A stretch of 25,095 bases of DNA from positions 1 to 25,095 of the forward strand of contig CAMYMX010000003.1 in assembly GCA_947259605.1 (NCBI GenBank), given 5' to 3'. The DNA is from an uncultured Polyangiaceae bacterium (GTDB lineage: Bacteria > Myxococcota_A > Polyangia > Polyangiales > Houyiibacteriaceae). Of the stretch, positions 11,140-18,052 are shown one piece after another (within the stretch, counting starts at the first letter, position 1; every line of letters begins with the position of its first letter). Position numbers and translations under genes: made by a program. Below the pieces are notes generated by a model that saw nothing but the letters and a program-made list of their open reading frames with translations, was not told where the DNA came from and ran no database searches.

Positions 11140-12478
11140 GGAGCGCTCCTAAAAGCGCCTGCATCTTGAGCTCGGTTTCCGCGTACTCGGCATCGGGATC
11201 GGAGTCGGCCATGATCCCGGCGCCAGCGTAGACCCAGGCCTTTCCGTCGCGGAGCAGTCCGGAGCGAAGAGCAACGACGAACTCGCCATCGCCGGAAGCG
11301 TCCGTCCAGCCGACCGGGGCGCTGTACCAACCGCGGGCCAACGGTTCGTTCTCCACGATCCACCGAATCGCTTCCCGCGTCGGAACGCCGCCGACGGCCG
11401 GCGTTGGATGGAGCGCTTGCACCAGTGCTAGGATGTGCGTCGGCTCGCGAAGACGCCCTTCGATGGGCGTCTGCATGTGCAGGAGATTCCGAAGCTCGCG
11501 CACTTTCGGCTCAGGCGCCGATCGAAGCGAATCGCAGAACGGTTCGAGCGCGCTGAGGATTGCCTGAACCACCAGCTGATGCTCTTCTCGCTCTTTGGAG
11601 CTCGCCATCATGCGCGCCGCATCACCGTGCGCGGTCGACCCGGCCAGCGCTTCGCTCAATACCGAAGGACCACGCCGCGAAATTAGAAGCTCGGGCGTCG
11701 CACCCAGGAACGCCGCGTCGCCCCGCCAAATGGCAAAGCGCGTACAGCCCGGGAAGCGGCCTTCGAGACGCTTGAGAACATCGAGCGAGCCGGCCCCGGT
11801 CTCGAGCTCGACGACGCAGTGCCTCGCGGCAACGATTTTGTCGACGGCTCCCTTTTTGATTTCCCGGCGGATGTCATCGACCTGGCGCGACCAGGTCTCG
11901 CGGTCGGCTTCGTCGATCCGGCGCACCGAAACCGGCGGAGGGATCACACCGATCGGTCTTTCGAGGCTGTCCCAGATCGCATCGAATACGTCGAGCACCT
12001 GCGGAGCAGCGGGGCTTTCGGGCTCGCAGACCGCGAACGACAGCCAGGCTCGCTCATGAACTTGGTAGGTCCAGGTAGGCAGCACCAGGAAGCCGTCGCC
12101 AAAGCCTTCCCAGGGCGTGTCTCGCGCAGCACCCGGTGCGAACGCTGCGCCTCCAAAAACGCGTGGGACCGGACTCGCCTCGTGAGCAAGGTGCTCGGTG
12201 CGGTCGAAGAACTCGCTGATGGATGTTGCATTAGGCCCCAAAGTCGTCGCCACCCCGAGCCCGGAGCATGCGGCGCTCTGCGGCGGATCCCACAGAATGC
12301 TCGCTTCCCGAGGGAAGGCGCGAAGCAGTGCGTCCGGGCGCGCGACGGGCGCAGGAACTGTGACGATGAGGGGACTGTTGCCAGAGCTGCGGCCGTCGAG
12401 AGCCTGCTCGAGAAAGGCCCGCGAGGCCTCCTTGCTCGGTGCTCCTTCGAACGCAAACGCTGCGCTCTGCGATCTCAC
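11123..12478 (-). CDS. menF: Isochorismate synthase (menaquinone-type)
   Basis: Converts chorismate to isochorismate, the first committed menaquinone step. The 451-residue protein has the chorismate-binding fold in its C-terminal two thirds: VDKIVAAR with the putative general base Lys214, FLGATPELL (258-266), EALAGSTAHGD (276-286), the HPTPAVGGVP stretch (357-366), and GAGIMADSDPDAEY (419-432) with Mg-binding acids. The N-terminal ~180 residues are variable, as usual. Salicylate- or siderophore-type isochorismate synthases look similar; the menD partner immediately downstream argues for menaquinone. The start is GTG, overlapping the ubiE/menG stop as GTGA. Confidence 0.94.
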   Translation of the reverse strand: MRSQSAAFAFEGAPSKEASRAFLEQALDGRSSGNSPLIVTVPAPVARPDALLRAFPREASILWDPPQSAACSGLGVATTLGPNATSISEFFDRTEHLAHEASPVPRVFGGAAFAPGAARDTPWEGFGDGFLVLPTWTYQVHERAWLSFAVCEPESPAAPQVLDVFDAIWDSLERPIGVIPPPVSVRRIDEADRETWSRQVDDIRREIKKGAVDKIVAARHCVVELETGAGSLDVLKRLEGRFPGCTRFAIWRGDAAFLGATPELLISRRGPSVLSEALAGSTAHGDAARMMASSKEREEHQLVVQAILSALEPFCDSLRSAPEPKVRELRNLLHMQTPIEGRLREPTHILALVQALHPTPAVGGVPTREAIRWIVENEPLARGWYSAPVGWTDASGDGEFVVALRSGLLRDGKAWVYAGAGIMADSDPDAEYAETELKMQALLGALHGDSR

Positions 12479-13203
12479 GACGCGGCCCCTTCAGGCTCGG
12501 CGACGCGGGGCTCGGCGACAAACAGGTTGCACGCTCCGAAGGTGAGCGGCCTGACGTCGAGGACGTCGAGCCCAGCAGTACGCATCTGCTCGGCAAACGC
12601 GGCGGCGGCGGGGAACGCGGCGATCGACTCCTGCAAATACTTGTACTCGCGCGAGCCCGATAGCATTCCGCCGAGCCGAGGGATGACCTTGCGAACGTGG
12701 AAGCGGGCGATTGGACTCAACCACCCGACGCTTGGCTCGCCTAGCTCGAGCACTGCCACCCGGCCCCCCGGCTTGGTAACGCGCGCCATCTCCGCAAGCG
12801 CGGCGTCTCGATCGGGAACGTTGCGAATCCCAAACGCGATACAACAGCCGTCGAAGGAGTCGGTCTCGTAGGGAAGCGCCTGCGCGTCACCCAGCTCGAG
12901 GCGCACCCGATCGGAGACACCGGTTCGGGCCACTTTCTCGACACCGACTTCGAGCATCCGGCTCGATGGGTCGCTCCCAACGACCTCCGCGTCGGGGTGA
13001 AGTCGGGCGATCATCAGAGCGAGGTCGCCGGTGCCCGTAGCGAGATCGAGGACCCGAGCATTGGCCGGCAAGTCCAGGGCCGCAACCGTCTTGCGACGCC
13101 AGGACTGATCGATTCCCATCGACATCAACCGGTTGAGCATGTCGTAGCGACCGGCGATTTGATCAAACATCTCACCCGAGCCAGGATGGACCGCTTCGGT
13201 CAC
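12475..13203 (-). CDS. menG: Demethylmenaquinone methyltransferase (UbiE/MenG family)
   Basis: SAM-dependent C-methylation of demethylmenaquinone, the last step of the pathway. The 242-residue class I methyltransferase has the family opening FDQIAGRYDMLNRLMSMG (13-30), SAM motif I VLDLATGTGDLA (51-62), the GIRNVPDRDAALAEM segment, and a late YKYLQESIAAFP, which marks the UbiE/MenG/COQ5 family rather than a generic methyltransferase. The context lacks ubiquinone genes, so MenG is the better role name. It starts with GTG overlapping the HMG-CoA reductase stop (GTGA) and ends overlapping the menF start, so it couples the isoprenoid part of the operon to the head-group part. Confidence 0.94.
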   Translation of the reverse strand: MTEAVHPGSGEMFDQIAGRYDMLNRLMSMGIDQSWRRKTVAALDLPANARVLDLATGTGDLALMIARLHPDAEVVGSDPSSRMLEVGVEKVARTGVSDRVRLELGDAQALPYETDSFDGCCIAFGIRNVPDRDAALAEMARVTKPGGRVAVLELGEPSVGWLSPIARFHVRKVIPRLGGMLSGSREYKYLQESIAAFPAAAAFAEQMRTAGLDVLDVRPLTFGACNLFVAEPRVAEPEGAAS

Positions 13204-14414
13204 TGAGCACCTCGCTCGAGCTTCTTCGCCTGAAGCCGCGCGTTTTCTTGAACCTCCTGTTTGCGCGAGTGGAGCCGCATGTGCCCACGCTGGATGCCCT
13301 CGCCGGCAAGCGCTCGAAGTGCTGCCAAGTTGGATGCCATACCCGCTGCGCCCATGACGATAGCCAACTCACCGGCATTCTGAATACCCATGAGCTCAAA
13401 ACCAGCTCGAACGCCACGATGGACTCTCGTGGATCCGCCCACCGTGCCCACAGCCATCGGCATGTCGAGCTCGCCGTGCACGCCGCTCTCGGTGCGGCGC
13501 CAGACCACGAGCGGTTTGTAGCTGCCTGTCACGGCTGCAAACGCGTGCGCCCCAGCTTCGATCGAGCGCCAGTCCTGCCCCATCGCAAGGGCGACGGCAT
13601 CGATGCCGTTCATCACGCCTTTGTTGTGCGTCACTGCGCGGAAAGGGTCGAGCTCGGCAAACCGGCTGGCCTTCACGATGCCGTCCGCCAGCTCGGGGCC
13701 GCCGAGCGCATCCACACTGACATCGCAATGCACTTTGATCCGGCGCCGCAGCGGCAGATTGCTCAGGATACGCAGGCCCACGCTGCCGCCGGTCAGTTCC
13801 TGAATGCGCGGAGCAACCGCTTCGGCAACGGCGTCGACGACGTTGGCACCCATCGCATCGCCGACGTCGACGTAAAGGTGCACGACCAAGATGCCGTCGT
13901 CCTCATCGAGAACGCGCACATCGAGGTCACGACAGCCACCGCCACGGCTCACCATGCCGGGGATCGCCTCATCGGCGATCTGGAAAATGAGATCACGCTT
14001 GGCTTCGACGCGAAGCTTCGCTTCGTTAGGGTTGGGCACGTCGTCAAACTGAACCTGCGTTGTCATGATGGGCGCCGTGGCCTCACCGAAGAAACCGCCG
14101 GTCATGCGCACCTGACGCGCGGCGTTCGATGCCGCCGCAACGACCGAAGGCTCTTCGACCGACATCGGCACCAGAACGTCGTTGCTGTTCACACGAAAGT
14201 TGAGCGCGATCGCGAGCGGCAGGCCGTGCACGCCGATCACGTTTTCGCTCATTCGGTCGGCGACCTCGAGGGTGAGGCGCCCTCCATCTTCCAGATGCCG
14301 AATCGAATCCTCGGACAGCAGTCCCGTATCGAGCATGGTTCGAAGCCGCTGTTCGACGTGCTCGCGGTAGAACCCCGGGATGCGGCTAGTCACGGTTGGT
14401 GGTTGCTTGGACAT
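13200..14414 (-). CDS. mvaA: Hydroxymethylglutaryl-CoA reductase, class II
   Basis: Reduces HMG-CoA to mevalonate, or catalyses the reverse reaction in degraders. Its 404 residues are about the usual length of bacterial soluble class II enzymes; there is no membrane domain. All catalytic residues are present: Glu57 in SENVIG, Lys265 in THNKGVMNG, Asp281 in GQDWR, and His378 in the C-terminal GHMRLH. DAMGAN (187-191) and GTVGGST (323-329) are cofactor- and substrate-site motifs. The location upstream of menG and downstream of a polyprenyl synthase argues for biosynthetic use, feeding isopentenyl diphosphate. No other mevalonate-pathway gene is in the window. Whether it uses NADH or NADPH cannot be told from sequence by eye. 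Confidence 0.95.
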   Translation of the reverse strand: MSKQPPTVTSRIPGFYREHVEQRLRTMLDTGLLSEDSIRHLEDGGRLTLEVADRMSENVIGVHGLPLAIALNFRVNSNDVLVPMSVEEPSVVAAASNAARQVRMTGGFFGEATAPIMTTQVQFDDVPNPNEAKLRVEAKRDLIFQIADEAIPGMVSRGGGCRDLDVRVLDEDDGILVVHLYVDVGDAMGANVVDAVAEAVAPRIQELTGGSVGLRILSNLPLRRRIKVHCDVSVDALGGPELADGIVKASRFAELDPFRAVTHNKGVMNGIDAVALAMGQDWRSIEAGAHAFAAVTGSYKPLVVWRRTESGVHGELDMPMAVGTVGGSTRVHRGVRAGFELMGIQNAGELAIVMGAAGMASNLAALRALAGEGIQRGHMRLHSRKQEVQENARLQAKKLERGAQ

Positions 14415-14438
14415 CGATGACTCTTTCCTCGTTGCTCC

Positions 14439-15509
14439 CTAGGACTCCCGGTGAACGGTGGCGCGGGCCACCGTGATCAATGCCTCTCGCGCTCGCCCGT
14501 CGGGCAACCCGCCCAAGGCCGAGCAGGCATCCTCGGCTTTGCGAATGGCCAGCTCGCGCGTCGACTCGAGCGCACCCGTATGTCGGAGCGCCGACAGCAA
14601 CTGCGACTTCGCTGCTTCTGGAACTTCATCGACCGGGCTCAGCACCAGATCTTCGAGAACGGAGCCGAGCGCTGGATCACGCTGGAGGGCGACAATCACC
14701 GGATGCGTCATTTTGCCTTCGCGAAGGTCGGTGAATGGCGACTTCCCGATCGTTGAGCCGTCGCCCGCGTAGTCGAGATGGTCGTCGATCAACTGAAACG
14801 CAACCCCCAGGTGAAGCCCGTATTGTTCGAGTGCCTTGCACGCTTCGGCGTCGAGACCTCCAGCGCGCGCGCCCGCAAACATCGCCCAGCGGAAAAGCGC
14901 GGCCGTCTTGCCCTCGACGACCTGCATGTACGTCCGCAGGCGCGCATCGACTCGACCACGATTCTCGAGCTGAATGGCCTCTGCGAAGATCATTTCGTCA
15001 ATGATGTCCAGCAATCGAACGAGGACATCGGGCATCTCAGCCGCGCGAACCCGACGAAGCGCGTCGACGAGCAGCCAGTCACCGGCGAAAATCGAAGCTG
15101 CATTGCCATAGAGCGTGCGCGCGGCAGGCACGCCACGCCGTCTATCGCCCGCATCGACGACATCGTCGTGCAGAAGAGTGGCGCAGTGCACGAGCTCGAC
15201 CGCGACGCCAAACTCGCGCGTTCTTTCGTCGAGACCGCCGCCAAGACGCGACGCCAGGACCACACACATCGGACGAAGACGCTTTCCGGCGATCTCCAGC
15301 AAATGGTGCGCGCTCTTGTGGACCAGGCTCTCGCCGACCGAAAGACCCTGGATGCCCTTCTCGAGCGCCGCCATATCCCAGGTCACCAAATCCGCGAGGT
15401 CGCCCAAGTGGGCTGAGAGGTCCCCAAGCCCTTGCGAATCGCAGACGGCCTGCAGGCTCGTCAGCACATCGGAGGATGCATCCGATCGAACTGCCGCGAT
15501 CAACGACAT
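14439..15509 (-). CDS. Long-chain all-trans polyprenyl diphosphate synthase
   Basis: Builds the isoprenoid tail by adding isopentenyl units to an allylic primer. It has 356 residues, including a ~45-residue N-terminal extension. The first Asp-rich motif is LLHDDVVDAGDRRRG (Asp115, Asp116, Asp119), and the second is FQLIDDHLDYAGD (Asp242, Asp243, Asp246). GKRLRP (75-80) binds diphosphate. The residue five before the first DDxxD is Ala110 (ATLLHDD), small as in octaprenyl-type enzymes and unlike the bulky aromatic residue of many short-chain synthases, so a long product is expected. The exact length (C35-C45) is not decidable. A clear ribosome site, GGAGG, precedes the ATG by 7 nt. The gene follows the regulator by ~31 nt. 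Confidence 0.92.
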   Translation of the reverse strand: MSLIAAVRSDASSDVLTSLQAVCDSQGLGDLSAHLGDLADLVTWDMAALEKGIQGLSVGESLVHKSAHHLLEIAGKRLRPMCVVLASRLGGGLDERTREFGVAVELVHCATLLHDDVVDAGDRRRGVPAARTLYGNAASIFAGDWLLVDALRRVRAAEMPDVLVRLLDIIDEMIFAEAIQLENRGRVDARLRTYMQVVEGKTAALFRWAMFAGARAGGLDAEACKALEQYGLHLGVAFQLIDDHLDYAGDGSTIGKSPFTDLREGKMTHPVIVALQRDPALGSVLEDLVLSPVDEVPEAAKSQLLSALRHTGALESTRELAIRKAEDACSALGGLPDGRAREALITVARATVHRES

Positions 15510-15540
15510 GCCACGCCTCCGCTGAGTGTCTGCAGCTGCA

Positions 15541-16116
15541 TCACTCTTTTTCTTCCACGGTCTGAAGATCGGCCGGGTTGAGAGCGCGGCCGGCGACGAG
15601 CAGGCGAACGAGCCGCTCGCCGGTCTTTGTCAGCGCACGCAACCTCGAAACGCGCTTGCGCATGTAGTCGATGCGCTCTCGGTCACGTCCGCCGAGCTGA
15701 TCGCGCGCCTCATCGAGACAGCGCTGCGCATCGAGAAACGCATCGGAGGCCTCCCGGACCAGATTGAGCTCGCGGCGCTCGTAGACCCGACGAAGAAGTT
15801 TCCAGACGTTGCTTTCCGCCCGATAGAAGTCCTTCCGCTCGCCCGGAAGCCAGGTCTTTCGGACCGCACCCCATCGAACCAGCTCGCCAAGGGAGAGGCT
15901 CACCGCGCTGCTGCTCAGCTGAAGCGTCTCGGACAACTCGGCCGTGGTCATGGGCTCCGGCGAGAGATAAAGGACGGTCCAGAGCCTGCCCATGTGTCGG
16001 CGGAAGCCCCAGAACTCCATCAGCCGACCCATGGCGTCGGCCGCACGAAGCTCTGCCTCGCGCCATAACGGCTCGGAATCATTGGGGTCTTGTTGTTTTG
16101 CGGCGGCGGTGGACAC
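15541..16116 (-). CDS. GbsR/MarR-type winged-helix transcriptional regulator
   Basis: A 191-residue cytoplasmic DNA-binding protein, first gene of the menaquinone/isoprenoid unit. After ~25 variable residues comes the GbsR-like MGRLMEFWGFRRHMGRLW stretch (29-46). A winged helix follows (about 44-100): TTAELSETLQLSSSAVSLSL contains the recognition helix, and GAVRKTWLPGERKDFY forms the wing. The rest is helical, probably for dimerisation. Known GbsR proteins regulate osmoprotectant genes; here no such gene is near, so the ligand is unknown. The start is GTG (16116); no strong ribosome site is visible. A perfect inverted repeat just upstream is a likely operator, suggesting autoregulation together with control of the operon. 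Confidence 0.85.
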   Translation of the reverse strand: MSTAAAKQQDPNDSEPLWREAELRAADAMGRLMEFWGFRRHMGRLWTVLYLSPEPMTTAELSETLQLSSSAVSLSLGELVRWGAVRKTWLPGERKDFYRAESNVWKLLRRVYERRELNLVREASDAFLDAQRCLDEARDQLGGRDRERIDYMRKRVSRLRALTKTGERLVRLLVAGRALNPADLQTVEEKE

Positions 16117-16131
16117 TCGGGGCGCTCGGTT

Positions 16132-16151
16132 TGTTCAAATTTTCTTGAACA
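16132..16151. promoter_or_regulatory. Perfect inverted repeat, candidate operator of the GbsR-like regulator
   Basis: TGTTCAA (16132-16138) and TTGAACA (16145-16151) form 7-bp perfect arms around a 6-nt AT-rich spacer, a 20-bp dyad typical of a dimeric winged-helix site. It lies 16-35 bp upstream of the regulator start and directly downstream of its candidate -10 box, where bound protein would block transcription. The dyad is seen in the sequence; its role is inferred. Confidence 0.6.
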
Positions 16152-16180
16152 GACGTAGGACCGAGGCGCGGGTGGGTCAA
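16152..16180 (-). promoter_or_regulatory. Candidate sigma-70-type promoter of the regulator/polyprenyl/men operon
   Basis: Read on the minus strand, TTGACC (16180-16175) is followed after exactly 17 bp by TACGTC (16157-16152). The -35 is close to consensus; the -10 is poor. Transcription would start around 16145, inside the inverted repeat, leaving a leader of roughly 30 nt before the regulator's GTG. It is divergent from ilvD. Confidence 0.4.
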
Positions 16181-16219
16181 GTCAACCGTCGCTGTGGCGG
16201 ATGTGGGGTTTCCGAGTGC

Positions 16220-16225
16220 TAGACT
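16220..16225 (+). promoter_or_regulatory. TAGACT, candidate -10 element of ilvD
   Basis: TAGACT stands 11 nt before the ilvD ATG, preceded by TGC as in an extended -10. No good -35 is visible. The same hexamer precedes the GGDEF and sulfotransferase genes. If it is used, the mRNA leader would be only about 5 nt, which fits the absence of a ribosome site. Confidence 0.35.
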
Positions 16226-16236
16226 CCGCTGCCCTC

Positions 16237-17919
16237 ATGAGCAGAAAAATCAACAAGTACAGCAGCCGAATCACCCAACCGGCCTCGCAGGGCGCGTCGC
16301 AGGCGATGTTGCACGCGACGGGCCTCAGTCGAGCCGACCTGGACAAGGCGGAGGTCGGCATTTCGGCAGTTTGGTACGAGGGAAACAGCTGCAACATGCA
16401 CCTCAACGATTTGGCCGCGGTAGTGAAGCGCGGGGTCGTCGATGCGGGGCTCGTGGGTATGCGCTTCAACACCATTGGAGTTTCGGACGGGATCTCCATG
16501 GGCACCGACGGCATGAGCTACTCGCTTCAGTCGCGCGACTTGATTGCGGACTCGATCGAAACGGTCATGGCGGCACAGTGGTACGACGCCAACATTTCGA
16601 TTCCCGGCTGCGACAAGAACATGCCGGGATGCATGATCGCGATCGGCCGTCTCAATCGACCCGCGCTGATGATCTATGGCGGCACGATTCGTGCGGGGCG
16701 TGGAAATGACGGCGAGAAGCTGGACGTGGTCTCTGCGTTCGAGTCCTACGGCGAGCTTCTCGCGGGCTCGATCGACGAGAACAAGCGACTCGACATCCTC
16801 CAGCACGCCTGCCCCGGTGCGGGAGCCTGCGGCGGCATGTACACCGCCAACACCATGGCATCGGCGATCGAAGCGATGGGCATGTCTTTGCCCTACAGCT
16901 CCTCGACCCCGGCGGAGGACCCGCAAAAGCAAGAGGAATGCCTGCGCGCGGGAGAGGCGATCAAGCGCCTGTTGGAGAAAGACATCAAGCCACGCGACAT
17001 CATGACGAGAGAGGCGTTTGAAAACGCAATGGTAACGATCATGGCGCTCGGCGGCTCGACCAACGCGGTCCTGCACCTCGTTGCGATGGCCCGCGCCGTC
17101 GACGTTCCGTTGACGATCGACGACTTCCAAACCGTCAGCGATCGTGTGCCTTTTCTCGCGGACCTGAAGCCGAGCGGCCAGTACGTGATGGAGGATTTGC
17201 ACGAGGTCGGCGGCACACCCGCCGTCCTTCGATATCTCCTTGCACAGGGTGCGCTTGATGGAGACTGCCTCACGGTGACTGGCAAGACGCTTGCTGAGAA
17301 TCTCGCTGAGCTGCCCGACCTGACCGAGGGGCAAGACGTCATTCATTCCTGGGACAGGCCGATCAAAGAGACCGGTCATCTCACGATTCTGCGCGGGAGC
17401 CTTGCTCCGGATGGCTCGGTGGCAAAGATCACCGGAAAAGAGGGTTACCACTTCAAGGGTCCGGCGAAAGTGTTCGACTGTGAAGAGGAGATGTTGGCAG
17501 CGGTGGAACGCCAGGAAATCCGCAAAGGCGACGTCGTGGTCATTCGCTACGAGGGACCGAAGGGCGGGCCCGGAATGCCCGAGATGCTCTCACCGACCTC
17601 GGTGATCATGGGGGCCGGCCTCGGTCAGGATGTCGCCCTCATCACGGACGGTCGTTTCTCCGGCGGCTCGCACGGCTTCATCATCGGGCACATCACTCCG
17701 GAAGCGCAGGAAGGCGGCCCCATCGCGCTCGTGCAGGATGGCGACATCATCGTCATCGATGCGAAAAAGCGCTCCATCGATCTGGACCTGGGCGAGGCCG
17801 AATTGGCAAGGCGTCGCGCCAACTGGAAGGCGCCCGAGCTCAAGGCCACGCGCGGCACCCTTTACAAGTACATCAAAAATGTGAAATCGGCGTCCGAAGG
17901 CTGCGTGACGGACGAATAG
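16237..17919 (+). CDS. ilvD: Dihydroxy-acid dehydratase
   Basis: Dehydrates 2,3-dihydroxy acids in valine, isoleucine and leucine synthesis; cytoplasmic iron-sulfur enzyme. The 560 residues have the IlvD/Edd hallmarks: EGNSCNMHL with Cys52, PGCDKNMPGC with Cys125, and GACGGMYTANTM with Cys198. These three cysteines are placed as in the [2Fe-2S]-type members. GGSTNAVLHL and the C-terminal GPKGGPGMPEM and DGRFSGGSHG segments are also present. The ATG at 16237 is preferred because it begins the conserved region (MSRKINKYSS); the in-frame ATG at 16201 would add 12 residues with no family match. It is monocistronic, divergent from the regulator operon, and has no other ilv gene beside it. Confidence 0.97.
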   Translation: MSRKINKYSSRITQPASQGASQAMLHATGLSRADLDKAEVGISAVWYEGNSCNMHLNDLAAVVKRGVVDAGLVGMRFNTIGVSDGISMGTDGMSYSLQSRDLIADSIETVMAAQWYDANISIPGCDKNMPGCMIAIGRLNRPALMIYGGTIRAGRGNDGEKLDVVSAFESYGELLAGSIDENKRLDILQHACPGAGACGGMYTANTMASAIEAMGMSLPYSSSTPAEDPQKQEECLRAGEAIKRLLEKDIKPRDIMTREAFENAMVTIMALGGSTNAVLHLVAMARAVDVPLTIDDFQTVSDRVPFLADLKPSGQYVMEDLHEVGGTPAVLRYLLAQGALDGDCLTVTGKTLAENLAELPDLTEGQDVIHSWDRPIKETGHLTILRGSLAPDGSVAKITGKEGYHFKGPAKVFDCEEEMLAAVERQEIRKGDVVVIRYEGPKGGPGMPEMLSPTSVIMGAGLGQDVALITDGRFSGGSHGFIIGHITPEAQEGGPIALVQDGDIIVIDAKKRSIDLDLGEAELARRRANWKAPELKATRGTLYKYIKNVKSASEGCVTDE

Positions 17920-17925
17920 AAACTC

Positions 17926-17983
17926 GGTTCACGGCGACGCCGTCACCGTTCGGCTGACCGCCGGCACCGTTGGCCCGGTTTTT
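17926..17983 (+). terminator. Two hairpins after ilvD, the second followed by a T tract
   Basis: The first stem is ACGGC (17931-17935) with GCCGT (17939-17943), extendable by GGT/ACC. The second is ACCG + GGC (17957-17960, 17963-17965) with GCC + CGGT (17973-17979), with a 2-nt bulge and 7-nt loop, followed by TTTT. The second fits a factor-independent terminator of ilvD. The rest of the ~130-bp gap holds only the candidate promoter for the next gene. Confidence 0.55.
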
Positions 17984-18006
17984 CCAGCAATTGCGTGGTC
18001 CGACCC

Positions 18007-18012
18007 TAGACT
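18007..18012 (+). promoter_or_regulatory. TAGACT, candidate -10 element of the sulfotransferase gene
   Basis: The hexamer lies 40 nt upstream of the ATG at 18053, just beyond the ilvD terminator hairpin. It is identical to the elements before ilvD and the GGDEF gene. No convincing -35 is seen. A purine-rich stretch (GGCAGGAAAA) before the ATG can act as ribosome site. Confidence 0.35.
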
Positions 18013-18052
18013 GAAGCAGGGCAAGTCAGACACCTGCGGCAGGAAAACGACC

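Noticed and set aside
11819..12871. Open frame of 350 codons on the plus strand
   Set aside because: It is antisense to menF and menG, crossing their junction; it has low-complexity Arg/Ser composition.
13248..14420. Open frame of 390 codons on the plus strand
   Set aside because: It mirrors the HMG-CoA reductase gene and contains no motifs. The reductase catalytic residues on the other strand decide the matter.
16219..17451. Open frame of 410 codons on the minus strand
   Set aside because: It is antisense to ilvD; it has no recognisable domain and an Arg/His-rich translation.
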